A stretch of 64,000 nucleotides of DNA from Nocardioides agariphilus (GTDB taxonomy: Bacteria > Actinomycetota > Actinomycetes > Propionibacteriales > Nocardioidaceae), in contig NZ_JADKPO010000025.1 of NCBI RefSeq assembly GCF_015352445.1, positions 1 to 64,000 of the forward strand, in the 5' to 3' direction. The notes under the pieces are model-generated. The model ran no database searches. It worked only from the letters and a program-made list of their open reading frames with translations, and was not told the DNA's origin. The translations under genes were made by a program, and so were the position numbers. Numbering within the stretch: the first letter of the stretch is position 1; each line of letters opens with the position of its first letter. Positions 8,862-16,985 of the stretch are shown piece by piece.

Positions 8862-10092
8862 CCACCTGATCGGACTGCTGCTCGGAGCCGAGGAGGACTG
8901 GCCGCAGGCCTTCGAGGCGATCCTCGGGCGGGTGGGGGACATCAAGCTCTCCGACGGGAGCACGCACACCTTCCGCAGCGAGCGCCTGACGATCGAGCCG
9001 TTCGACCTGATGGACCCCGTGCGCACCGAGCTGGTCATCGACCGCCTCGCCTACTGGTACTACCACCCGCGCGAGTGGCTGAAGAAGGCCGCGATGGTCA
9101 ACGGCACCTACCTCCTCAACAGCCCCTTCACCTTCCAGTCCATGGAGAAGCACTCGGCCTACTGCGCGATGCTGCGGCTCGGGCTGAAGGTGCCCAAGAC
9201 GATCCTGGTGCCCTACAAGAACCCCGTCGACAACGTGCGCTGGGCCTACACGTCGAAGAAGTACAACAAGGCCTTCGACCTCGACAAGATCGCCGAGGAG
9301 CTCGGCTACCCGATGTACATGAAGCCGTTCGACGGCGGCGGCTGGCGCGGCGTCTCGCGGATCAACAACCGCGAGGAGCTGCACAAGGCCTACGACGAGT
9401 CCGGCGAGATGCTGATGCACCTGCAGGCCACCGTCGACTACGAGCACTTCGCCCGCGCTCTGTCCATCGGTGCCGAGACGATGGTGATGAAGTTCCGGCC
9501 CGACGAGCCCATGCACAACCGCTACGCCGTCTCCCACGGCTTCCTCAGCGAGAAGGCCGGCAGCGAGGCGATGGCGATCTCGCGCATCGTCAACGCCTTC
9601 TTCGCCTGGGAGTTCAACTCCTGCGAGATGTTGGTCGCCGGCGACGACGTCTACCCGATCGACTACGCCAACGCCTGCCCCGACGTCGCGGTCACCTCGC
9701 TGCACTACTACTTCCCCTGGGCGATCTCGGCGCTGGTGCGCTGGTCGGTCTTCACCCTCGCGACCGGGCGCAAGAGCCGCGTCGACCTGCACACCCGCAA
9801 GTACTTCGACATCGCCGACGACGAGTCGATGTCGTACGACGCCAAGCTCACCGCCTATCTCGCGCTCGCCGACGAGCACTTCGACTCGGCCAGCTACTGG
9901 CAGTGGTGCGCCGAGAACCTCCCGCACCTCGACGAGCAGGTCCACGACTGGGTCACCTCGCCCGACTTCGAGCGCCTGCTGCGCGAGACCGTCGCGGCGA
10001 CGTACCCGGTCCACGAGCAGGACCAGTTCATGGCTCACTTCAAGGGCTTCACCGACCTCTGGGCCGCCGACAACAAGCCGGTCGCCGGTTGA
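8854..10092 (+). CDS. ATP-grasp domain protein of unknown specificity
   Basis: 412 aa from ATG 8854. ATP-grasp features: GYPMYMKPFDGGGWRG (ATP-binding Lys plus glycine loop), and PIDYANACPD with the metal-binding Asp and Asn. An N-terminal domain with HPREWLKKAAMVNG precedes it. The family ligates a carboxylate to an amine or thiol through an acyl-phosphate. Substrates are unknown. It is coupled to AlaX by an 8-bp overlap, which hints at an aminoacyl or tRNA link. The final residues and the stop codon come from the first copy of the inverted-repeat array, so the natural C-terminus may have been altered. Confidence 0.8.
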   Translation: MPDHLIGLLLGAEEDWPQAFEAILGRVGDIKLSDGSTHTFRSERLTIEPFDLMDPVRTELVIDRLAYWYYHPREWLKKAAMVNGTYLLNSPFTFQSMEKHSAYCAMLRLGLKVPKTILVPYKNPVDNVRWAYTSKKYNKAFDLDKIAEELGYPMYMKPFDGGGWRGVSRINNREELHKAYDESGEMLMHLQATVDYEHFARALSIGAETMVMKFRPDEPMHNRYAVSHGFLSEKAGSEAMAISRIVNAFFAWEFNSCEMLVAGDDVYPIDYANACPDVAVTSLHYYFPWAISALVRWSVFTLATGRKSRVDLHTRKYFDIADDESMSYDAKLTAYLALADEHFDSASYWQWCAENLPHLDEQVHDWVTSPDFERLLRETVAATYPVHEQDQFMAHFKGFTDLWAADNKPVAG

Positions 10093-10630
10093 GGAGGTTG
10101 CGCAGCAACCGGCTCGAAACCATGGGGCGGGCGGCTCGCCGGGTTTCGAGACAGGCGCTGGCGCGCCTTCCTCAACCACCGGGGGTGGTCGCTGGTTGAG
10201 GAGGTTGCGCAGCAACCGTCTCGAAACCATGGGGCGGGCGGCTCGTCTGGTTTCGAGACAGGCGCTAGCGCGCCTTCCTCAACCAGCGGGGGTGGTCGCT
10301 GGTTGAGGAGGTTGGGTGGTCGCTGGTTGAGGAGGTTGCGCAGCAACCGTCTCGAAACCACTGGGCGGGCGGCTCGCCGGGTTTCGAGACAGGCGCTAGC
10401 GCGCCTTCCTCAACCAGCGGGGGTGGTCGCTGGTTGAGGAGGTTGCGCAGCAACCGTCTCGAAACCATCGGGCGGGCGGCTCGCCGGGTTTCGAGACAGG
10501 CGCTGGCGCGCCTTCCTCAACCAGCGGGGGTGGTCGCTGGTTGAGGAGGTTGCGCAGCAACCGTCTCGAAACCATCGCGCGGCGGCTCGCCGGGTTTCGA
10601 GACAGGCGCTAGCGCGCCTTCCTCAACCAG
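10087..10630. repeat. Array of five ~95-bp long inverted repeats (plus one partial copy)
   Basis: Copies run at about 10087-10180, 10192-10286, 10323-10417, 10430-10524 and 10537-10630, with a truncated left-arm copy at 10299-10316. Each starts CTGGTTGAGGAGGTTGCG and ends CTTCCTCAACCAG. The outer arms (CTGGTTGAGGA/TCCTCAACCAG) and inner arms (GTCTCGAAACC/GGTTTCGAGAC) pair. Two small palindromes (GGTTGCGCAGCAACC and GGCGC[TA/TG]GCGCGCC) lie between them. A ~12-bp GC spacer separates copies. Copies differ by a few bases. The whole 558-bp gap between the ATP-grasp and acdS genes is this array plus 20 bp. It resembles REP/BIME elements and holds no ORF of its own that I accept. Confidence 0.95.
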
Positions 10631-10650
10631 CGGATGAGTAGCGTTCGCGC

Positions 10651-11691
10651 ATGAGCATCGCGGACTTCCCACGGCATCTGTTGACGTTCGGGCCGAGCCC
10701 GATCCACCCGCTCGATCGGCTGAGCAGCCATCTCGGGGGTGCGCGTATCTGGGCCAAGCGCGAGGACTGCAACTGCGGCCTGGCCTTCGGCGGCAACAAG
10801 GTCCGCAAGCTGGAGTACCTCGTGCCCGAGGCGATCGCGCAGGGCGCGGACACGTTGGTGAGCATCGGCGGCTACCAGTCCAACCACACCCGACAGGTCG
10901 CGGCCGTCGCCGCCCACCTCGGGATGAAGTGCGTGCTGGTGCAGGAGAAGTGGGTCGACTGGCCCGACAGCGTCAACGACCGGGTCGGCAACATCATGCT
11001 GAGCCGGATCATGGGCGCGGAGGTGCGTCTGGACGACGCCGGGTTCGACATCGGCTTCCGGGACTCCTGGAAGCAGGCCATCGCCGACGTCCAGGAGCGG
11101 GGCGGCACGCCCTACGCGATCCCGGCCGGCGCGAGCGACCACCCGCTCGGCGGCATGGGCTTCGCCAACTGGGCCTACGAGGTCGCGCAGCAGGAAGAGG
11201 AGCTCGGCGTCTTCTTCGACACCATCGTGGTCTGCACCGTGACGGGCTCGACCCACGCCGGCATGATCGCCGGGTTCGCGGCGCTCGAGGCGGCCGGCGG
11301 CCGGCCGCGGCGGGTCGTCGGGATCGACGCCAGCGCCACCCTCGACAAGACGCGCGACCAGGTCGCCCGTATCGCCCGCCGCACGGCCGAGCTCATCGAC
11401 GTGGGCCGCGACCTGCGCGACGACGAGATCACCGTGCTCGAAGGCTGGGCCGGTGACCTCTACGGCATCCCCGTGCAGTCGACGCTCGACGCGATCCGGC
11501 TGACCGGTCAGCTCGAGGGCGTCATCATCGACCCGGTCTACGAAGGCAAGTCCATGGCGGGCCTCATCGACCTGGTGAGCCAGCGCGAGATACCCGCCGA
11601 CAGCAACGTGCTCTACGCACACCTCGGCGGGCAGCCGGCGCTCAACGCCTACTCGGCTCTGTTCTCGGCTACGAGGCGAGTCGGCGAGTGA
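10651..11691 (+). CDS. acdS: 1-aminocyclopropane-1-carboxylate deaminase
   Basis: 346 aa. The PLP enzyme converts ACC to 2-oxobutyrate and ammonia. It follows the known ACC deaminases along its length: [30 protein letters not shown] with the PLP Lys at about 50, [15 protein letters not shown], and VTGSTHAGM. The residues that separate true ACC deaminase from D-cysteine desulfhydrase are in the ACC form: Tyr297-Glu298 (DPVYEGKS) and Leu325 ([12 protein letters not shown]). It begins only 20 bp after the repeat array, so its promoter lies in or before the repeats. The next gene overlaps its stop by 4 bp. Confidence 0.93.
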   Translation: MSIADFPRHLLTFGPSPIHPLDRLSSHLGGARIWAKREDCNCGLAFGGNKVRKLEYLVPEAIAQGADTLVSIGGYQSNHTRQVAAVAAHLGMKCVLVQEKWVDWPDSVNDRVGNIMLSRIMGAEVRLDDAGFDIGFRDSWKQAIADVQERGGTPYAIPAGASDHPLGGMGFANWAYEVAQQEEELGVFFDTIVVCTVTGSTHAGMIAGFAALEAAGGRPRRVVGIDASATLDKTRDQVARIARRTAELIDVGRDLRDDEITVLEGWAGDLYGIPVQSTLDAIRLTGQLEGVIIDPVYEGKSMAGLIDLVSQREIPADSNVLYAHLGGQPALNAYSALFSATRRVGE

Positions 11692-13079
11692 GCGAGCTGG
11701 AGGAGCTGTTCGTCCGAGCAGCACGCGCTGCTGCCGACTACCGGCGTACGGCTGGCGAGGTTCCGGTGTCCGGCGGATCGTCGCGAGAGGATGCGCACGC
11801 GGCCTTCGACCTGCCGCTCCCCGACGGCCCGACGCCGGCCAGCGTCGTGGTCGACGAGCTGGTCGCGGCAGCCGACGCTCACCTGGTGCGCACGGTCGGC
11901 CCGCGCTACTTCGGGTTCGTGATCGGCGGCTCCTCGCCGGCCTCGACCGCCGCCGACATCCTCACCGCCGGCTGGGACCAGAACGCGTTCAGCGCAGCCC
12001 TGTCGCCGGCAGCCGAAGGGGCCGAACTCGCGGCCGGCGGCTGGGTCAAGGAGCTCCTCGGCCTGCCGCGGGACGCCTCGGTCGGGTTCGTGACCGGTGC
12101 GCAGGGCGGCAACACGGTCGGCATCGCGTGTGGACGCCACTGGGTGCTGGCCCAGCACGGGTACGACGTCGAGGCCGGTGGCCTGATCGGGGCGCCGCGC
12201 GTGCGGGTGGTGACCGGCTTCGAGCGGCACGGCACGATCGACCGGTCCCTCAAGCTGCTCGGCCTCGGCACGTCGTCGCTCGTGCCCGTGATCACCGACG
12301 ACCAGGGTGCGCTCGACGTCGATGACCTCGCCCGGGTGCTCTCGCAAGATCGCGAGCGACCCACGATCGTCTGCCTCCAGGCCGGCAACGTGAACACGGG
12401 CGCATCCGACGATTTCGCCCGCGCCATCCCGCTCGCCCGAGACGCCGGCGCGTGGGTGCACGTCGACGGGGCCTTCGGGCTGTGGGCGGCGGCCGCACCT
12501 CGCCGGGCTCATCTCGTGGACGGGGTGGGACTGGCCGACTCGTGGTCGACCGACGCGCACAAGTGGCTCAACGTCCCTTACGACAGCGGCCTGGCGATCG
12601 TGCGCGACCCGGCCCTGCACGGGCGCACCATGTCCTACGCCGCGGCCTACCTCACGGGGTCCGGAGGAGCGACGTACTCCCTGGGTGACCTGGTCCCGGA
12701 CTCCTCGCGACGCGCTCGCGGCTTCGCCGTCTGGGCCGCCCTGCGCGAGCTCGGCCGATCCGGCGTCGCCGACCTCGTCGAGCGCTGCTGCGCCCTCGCC
12801 GGCCGGATGGCCGAGCGGCTCGCCGAAGGTGGCGCCACCATCGCCAACGACGTGATGCTCAACCAGGTGCTGGTCGGCTTCGGCGACCTGTCGAAGACCG
12901 ACGCCATCGTCGCCGAGGTGCAGCGCGAAGGTACGTGCTGGCTCGGCGCGACCACCTGGCACGACCAGCGCCTGCTGCGCATCTCGGTCTCCAACGCCAC
13001 GACGACCGAGGCCGACATCGACCGGTCAGCGGCAGCGATCCTGGCTTCGGCGGCGCGGGTGGGCGCGATCTCCGGCTGA
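11688..13079 (+). CDS. PLP-dependent group II decarboxylase-family enzyme
   Basis: 463 aa from a GTG that overlaps the acdS stop (GTGA). Features: [16 protein letters not shown] near the N-terminus, [10 protein letters not shown] for cofactor phosphate, [11 protein letters not shown] with the PLP-binding Asp, and [12 protein letters not shown] with the Schiff-base Lys near 292. The family covers aromatic amino acid and aspartate/glutamate decarboxylases and some aldolases or transaminases. The substrate is not readable. Co-translation with ACC deaminase suggests a shared amino-acid catabolic role. A long spacer does not follow; the MFS gene starts 44 bp on. Confidence 0.85.
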   Translation: MSELEELFVRAARAAADYRRTAGEVPVSGGSSREDAHAAFDLPLPDGPTPASVVVDELVAAADAHLVRTVGPRYFGFVIGGSSPASTAADILTAGWDQNAFSAALSPAAEGAELAAGGWVKELLGLPRDASVGFVTGAQGGNTVGIACGRHWVLAQHGYDVEAGGLIGAPRVRVVTGFERHGTIDRSLKLLGLGTSSLVPVITDDQGALDVDDLARVLSQDRERPTIVCLQAGNVNTGASDDFARAIPLARDAGAWVHVDGAFGLWAAAAPRRAHLVDGVGLADSWSTDAHKWLNVPYDSGLAIVRDPALHGRTMSYAAAYLTGSGGATYSLGDLVPDSSRRARGFAVWAALRELGRSGVADLVERCCALAGRMAERLAEGGATIANDVMLNQVLVGFGDLSKTDAIVAEVQREGTCWLGATTWHDQRLLRISVSNATTTEADIDRSAAAILASAARVGAISG

Positions 13080-13100
13080 CCACCAGCTCGCGCCGCCCGG

Positions 13101-13146
13101 GACGTCATACGATCTGGTCGCCATGGCGACCACTTCGTATGACGTC
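13101..13146. promoter_or_regulatory. 46-bp near-perfect palindrome spanning the MFS start codon
   Basis: Outer 12-bp arms GACGTCATACGA (13101-13112) and TCGTATGACGTC (13135-13146) are perfect complements. Inside, a perfect 16-bp palindrome GGTCGCCATGGCGACC (13116-13131) is centred on the ATG start. Only 3-nt bulges (TCT/ACT) separate the two blocks, so 40 of 46 positions are symmetric. In RNA it would place the AUG in a 4-nt apical loop. No Shine-Dalgarno is visible. Confidence 0.85.
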
Positions 13147-14388
13147 CTCCGGGATCGCCAGTTCCTCCGCTACTTCCTCTCGCGACAGCTGTCGGTCGCG
13201 GGCAGCATGGTCACGCTCGTCACCTTGCCGATCATCGTCTACCGCACGTCCGGGTCCGCCAGCCTGACGGCCCTCGTGGCGGCGTGCGAGGCCGCGCCGT
13301 ACCTGCTGTTCGGGCTCTTCTCCGGTGCGCTGACCGATCGCTGGAACCGCAAGAAGGTGATGGTCAGCGCCGACGTCCTCAGTGCCTTGCTGGTCGCGAC
13401 CGTGCCGCTGGCCGACCTGGTGTGGCACCTCACCGTCCCCCACGTCCTGGTGGTGGCCTTCCTCGGCCCGACGATCGGCGTGTTCTTCGACGGTGCCGTC
13501 TTCGGCGCGCTGCCGATGCTGGTCGGACGCAGCCGCATCGCCGAGGCCAACTCGGTGTCGTGGGCGGCCAGCAGCGTGATCGAGATGGTGGCGCCCTCAG
13601 CGGTCGGCGTGGTGCTCGCGTTCGCGCATCCCGCGTGGTTACTGGGTTTCGACGCGTTGACCTTCGCTGTCTCGGCCGCCCTGATCGGCGGGATCGTGCG
13701 CCCGATGTACGACGCCACGCGCGAGCGCGCGCCGCTTACGGGTCGCCTGATCCTCGCCGACATCCGTGAGGGGCTCGCCTTCCTCGTGCGCCACCCGGGC
13801 GTGCGGTCCTTCACGATCATCGGCTGGCTGCAGTGCTTCGGTGCCGGTGGCTTCCTCGCGCTGATGGTGGTCTGGATCGACCAACGGCTCGGCGTCGGCA
13901 CCGAGGGGCTCCGCTTCGGCCTGGTGTTCGGTGCCTGGTCGGTGGGCGGACTGGCGGCATCCCTGGCGCTACCTCGTCTGGTGCGGCGCTTCGCCGCGGC
14001 GCGGATCGCGCTGGTCGCGGTGCCGTGCTCGGCAGCCTTGGGGGTGACGCTGCCGTTCGTCACGTCGTGGTCGGTGGCGGGCGTCGCGCTGGTGGTCTGG
14101 GGCGTCTTCCACCAGCTGGTCGTGGTCAACACCATCACCTACCGCCAGCAGGTGACTCCTGAGCATCTGCTCGGTCGCGTCAACACTGCCGGCCGGATGC
14201 TTGCCTGGGGCTTCGGGTGGACCGCCGGCGCCTTCGTCGCCGGCCTGCTGGTGGGCTGGATCGGGCTGTTCGCAACCCTCGTGGTGCTGTCGCTGGCCGA
14301 GGTCGTCGCAACGGCCGTCGCCTGGACCTCACCCCTGCGGATGATGGCCGACACAGCCGCTGTGGCCGAGGTCTGGCCAGGCCGCTAG
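13123..14388 (+). CDS. MFS transporter (DHA-type, about 12 membrane segments)
   Basis: 421 aa. It shows alternating hydrophobic segments of an MFS carrier, a short loop GALTDRWNRKKVMV (the conserved loop 2-3 signature) after the second segment, and similarity in style to the enterobactin/macrolide exporters (ENTS/MefA class). Substrate unknown. The start codon lies within a long palindrome, so expression may be controlled by RNA structure or a bound repressor. It follows the acdS pair by 43 bp and precedes a LuxR regulator by 29 bp, which suggests one transcription unit. Confidence 0.88.
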   Translation: MATTSYDVLRDRQFLRYFLSRQLSVAGSMVTLVTLPIIVYRTSGSASLTALVAACEAAPYLLFGLFSGALTDRWNRKKVMVSADVLSALLVATVPLADLVWHLTVPHVLVVAFLGPTIGVFFDGAVFGALPMLVGRSRIAEANSVSWAASSVIEMVAPSAVGVVLAFAHPAWLLGFDALTFAVSAALIGGIVRPMYDATRERAPLTGRLILADIREGLAFLVRHPGVRSFTIIGWLQCFGAGGFLALMVVWIDQRLGVGTEGLRFGLVFGAWSVGGLAASLALPRLVRRFAAARIALVAVPCSAALGVTLPFVTSWSVAGVALVVWGVFHQLVVVNTITYRQQVTPEHLLGRVNTAGRMLAWGFGWTAGAFVAGLLVGWIGLFATLVVLSLAEVVATAVAWTSPLRMMADTAAVAEVWPGR

Positions 14389-14417
14389 GGCACCTCGGGG
14401 TGTGCGAGAGTACCCGC

Positions 14418-15089
14418 GTGGGGGAGGGCCCTGTCACAGCAGCGATCGTGAGTCCGCACGAGATCGTGCACACCGGCCTCGCTGGGATGTTCGCGACCCG
14501 GCCCGGTGCCATCGAGGTCATCGAGCTCGACCCGGCAGCCCCTGACGACCAGCAGCCCGACGTCATCCTCTACGACGTCGTCGAGCTCCACGAGGGCGAG
14601 GGCGACGAGCTGGACCGCTTCGTGAAGGACTACCACTCCGCGGTGGTCGCGATGGCTCGTGACCTGCGCCCCGACCTGGCGGCGCGGGCGATCGCCAAGG
14701 GTGTCGATGCGTGCGTGACGTTGGCCGGCGACGTCGACGAGATCATCGAGGTGATCTGCTCGGCCGTCGCGGGCGAAGGGCAGCCTGATGCCGACGGCCC
14801 GGGCAACGACGCCTCGGGTCCCTACGCCGTGCTGGGCGAGGAGGTCGGCCTGACCCCTCGGGAGACCGAGGTCCTGCGGCTGCTCACCCTCGGCCTGAGC
14901 AACCAGCAGATCGCCGACGAGTGCTTCTTGTCGATCAACTCGGTGAAGTCCTACATCCGTTCGGCCTACCGTCGCATCGGCGCGACGAGCCGCAGCCAGG
15001 CCGTCGTCTGGTGCATCCAGCACGGCTTCGAGCCACCGAGCGACGACGCCGGCCCGGGCCTCATGGACGGTCCGGGCGGACTGGCCTGA
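14418..15089 (+). CDS. LuxR/NarL-type response regulator with degenerate receiver
   Basis: 223 aa from GTG 14418. The N-terminal domain has the receiver fold (AAIVSPHEIVHTGL start; the phosphoacceptor-like Asp falls in VILYDVVE) but lacks the usual double-acidic pocket and the conserved Lys. The linker leads to a typical LuxR HTH: LTPRETEVLRLLTLGLSNQQIA, SINSVKSYIRSAYRRIG (about 145-205). No histidine kinase is adjacent. It ends 7 bp before the convergent prk stop. It may be an orphan, phosphorylation-independent regulator. Confidence 0.85.
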   Translation: MGEGPVTAAIVSPHEIVHTGLAGMFATRPGAIEVIELDPAAPDDQQPDVILYDVVELHEGEGDELDRFVKDYHSAVVAMARDLRPDLAARAIAKGVDACVTLAGDVDEIIEVICSAVAGEGQPDADGPGNDASGPYAVLGEEVGLTPRETEVLRLLTLGLSNQQIADECFLSINSVKSYIRSAYRRIGATSRSQAVVWCIQHGFEPPSDDAGPGLMDGPGGLA

Positions 15090-15096
15090 GCGACCC

Positions 15097-15966
15097 TCAC
15101 ATGGTGCGGCGACGGTTCTCCATCAGCCGCAGGATCATCGGCGTGAAGATCAGCTGCATCGCCAACTCCATCTTCCCGCCCGGTACGACGATCGTGTTGG
15201 GCCGCGACATGAACGAGTCGTGCAGCATCGTCAGCAGGTAGGAGAAGTCGATGTCGTGCGGGTCGCGGAACCGGATCACCAGCGTGCTCTCGTCGAGCGT
15301 CGGGATGTGCCTGGCGATGAACGGGTTCGAGGTGTCGACGTGGGGCACTCGTTGGAAGTTCACGTCCGTGCGCGAGAACTGCGGGCAGATGTGCTCGATG
15401 TAGTCGGGCATCCGGCGCAGGATCGTGGCCACGATCTCCTCGTGGCTGTGCCCGCGCGTGCTTCGGTCGCGGTGCAGCTTCTGGATCCACTCGAGGTTGA
15501 TGATCGGTACGACGCCGACGAGCAGGTCGGCGTGCTGGGCGATGTCGATCCGGTCGTCGGCGTACCCGCCGTGCAGCCCCTCGTAGTACAGGAGGTCGGT
15601 GCCGTCGGCGAACGGCTGCCACTCGCCGAACGTGCCGCCGACGACACCGCCGGCCTCGTCGTCGTCGTGGAAGTACTCGCGGAACTCGCCGCGGCCGGTC
15701 GCGCCGTACGTCGCGAACAGCTCCTCCAGCTCGACGAGCAGGTTGGCCTCGGGAGTGAAGTGGCAGAAGCGGTGGTTGCCGGCCCGCTCGTGCTCCTCGA
15801 TCGCCTGCTGCATCCCGGCGCGGTCGTAGCGGTGGAAGGCGTCGCCCTCCACCATCGCCGCCCGGATGCCCTCGCGGCGCAGGATCTGCTCGATGGTGCG
15901 GGTGACCGACGTCGTGCCGGCGCCGGACGAGCCGGTGATCGCCATGATGGGGTGGCGGGCACTCAT
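15097..15966 (-). CDS. prkB: phosphoribulokinase (bacterial class I type)
   Basis: 289 aa, normal for the ~290-aa class I enzyme. It phosphorylates ribulose 5-phosphate to ribulose 1,5-bisphosphate with ATP. The P-loop is GSSGAGTTSV (residues 12-21). The acidic catalytic stretch VEGDAFHRYDR, the ribulose-phosphate region YYEGLHGGY, and DLLVGVVPIINLEWIQK are all present. It is last in the operon sgaA-mcl-mtkA-mtkB-orf70-lysR-orf340-prk and overlaps orf340 by 4 bp (ATGA). There is no RuBisCO or other Calvin-cycle gene in the window. The context argues for making RuBP as a regulatory signal for the adjacent LysR protein; that is inference from the Methylobacterium QscR precedent. Confidence 0.93.
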   Translation of the reverse strand: MSARHPIMAITGSSGAGTTSVTRTIEQILRREGIRAAMVEGDAFHRYDRAGMQQAIEEHERAGNHRFCHFTPEANLLVELEELFATYGATGRGEFREYFHDDDEAGGVVGGTFGEWQPFADGTDLLYYEGLHGGYADDRIDIAQHADLLVGVVPIINLEWIQKLHRDRSTRGHSHEEIVATILRRMPDYIEHICPQFSRTDVNFQRVPHVDTSNPFIARHIPTLDESTLVIRFRDPHDIDFSYLLTMLHDSFMSRPNTIVVPGGKMELAMQLIFTPMILRLMENRRRTM

Positions 15967-16985
15967 CGCGTGCTCCGGTGTCGGTAGAGCGAGCGTCCGC
16001 GAAACAGCGAGGTGTCGAAGGTGCGCGGCGAGCCCGTGCGTGGCTGGTCCCCGGTCTCGCCCGGGGCGGCTGGCGACTCGTGGCGGTGCACGTAGACCGG
16101 TCCGGTCGGACGTGCCAGCTGGCCCACGATGGTCTCGAACCGGTTGCCCGCACGGCGGGCCAGCCCCGGCTCGCGCCACCAGCCCCCGACCTGTCTCAGG
16201 GCGAGGTCGCCGGCGCAGTGCGTGAGCGGCCAGGCGGCACTCTCGTGGGCCATGGCGTGCTCCAGCTCGTAGGCGTCGCTCTGCGCGAGGTGCAGGCGGT
16301 CTCGGGGGACCACGACGACGACCTGCGCCACCGCATGCGGGATGGCCGCGCTGAGGCCGGTCACCAGCGAGCCGAGCCGTCCGCCCCACTCTCGAGCGGA
16401 CGGGTCGACGCGCAGGCACACGCGCAGTCGCCCGAGGTCGGCCCCGTCCGCCGCCGCGCGGTCGAGGAGGTCGCCGATCGCCCGGATGCCGTCGGTGTCG
16501 TGCACGGACGACCCGGGGCCGGTGACCCACAGCATCGGTGCCAGGCCTGCACGCGTGATCGCCCCCGCGACCGTTGCCGTGAGCGGGGCCTGGTCGGTCG
16601 GCGAGTCGAGGTCGGCGTGCCAGCAGGCCCCCGTCGCGCCGAGCGCGCGGATGTCGCGCGCCCACTGCTCGACGGCGACGGCACCGTCGACGAGGAGGCG
16701 GGTGCCCGACCGGTGCCGCGGATCCGCGTCCGCGATCACCGTGACGTCGGCGCCGCTGTCGGCCCAGGCCCCAGCGACCGTGCGTCCGCCCGCGCCGCGG
16801 CTGCGCGCCAGGCGCTCCCCGAGGAGGATGGCCAGCCCCGGTGCCCGAGCCGCCATCGCGTGGTGGAAGTCGGCATCGGCCAGGGGGTCTCCGGCTCGCA
16901 CCTGCCCGGGTGTCGGTTGCGCAAGCAGCCAGGTGGACTGCATCGATCCGCACCCCCGCTTGGTGATTGGCTGTCTGCTGGGCAT
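15963..16985 (-). CDS. Uncharacterised protein of the serine-cycle/PRK operon (orf340)
   Basis: 340 aa. The ATG at 16985 overlaps the lysR stop by one base (TGATG), and its stop overlaps the prk start (ATGA), so it is translationally tied to both. An internal ATG 42 bp downstream is an alternative. The protein is soluble, with alternating hydrophobic strands and Ala-rich helices (ADVTVIADAD, LAPMLWVTGPG, LRVCLRVDPS, VAQVVVVVPRD) that look like a repeating beta-alpha fold. Its C-terminal ~50 residues are basic and low in order. I do not recognise the family. The position suggests a role in RuBP or C1/C2 metabolism or in regulating it. Confidence 0.75.
   Translation of the reverse strand: MPSRQPITKRGCGSMQSTWLLAQPTPGQVRAGDPLADADFHHAMAARAPGLAILLGERLARSRGAGGRTVAGAWADSGADVTVIADADPRHRSGTRLLVDGAVAVEQWARDIRALGATGACWHADLDSPTDQAPLTATVAGAITRAGLAPMLWVTGPGSSVHDTDGIRAIGDLLDRAAADGADLGRLRVCLRVDPSAREWGGRLGSLVTGLSAAIPHAVAQVVVVVPRDRLHLAQSDAYELEHAMAHESAAWPLTHCAGDLALRQVGGWWREPGLARRAGNRFETIVGQLARPTGPVYVHRHESPAAPGETGDQPRTGSPRTFDTSLFRGRSLYRHRSTR

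Noticed and set aside
8680-10230. Long minus-strand ORF (516 aa) opposite AlaX and the ATP-grasp gene
   Set aside because: It lies antisense to two well-supported coupled genes and has the Val/Asp/Arg/His composition typical of high-GC shadow frames.
10087-10630. CRISPR array
   Set aside because: Units are ~95-bp palindromic elements with ~12-bp identical spacers; no unique spacers and no cas genes.
10651-11691. D-cysteine desulfhydrase
   Set aside because: The diagnostic Glu298 and Leu325 are those of ACC deaminase; desulfhydrases have other residues at these positions.
15097-15966. Calvin-Benson cycle locus
   Set aside because: PRK is present but RuBisCO and other cycle genes are absent from the window; its partners are serine-cycle genes.
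15097-16953. Extended 618-aa frame for phosphoribulokinase
   Set aside because: The frame is open upstream, but the family start is at 15966 and orf340 covers the rest in another frame.
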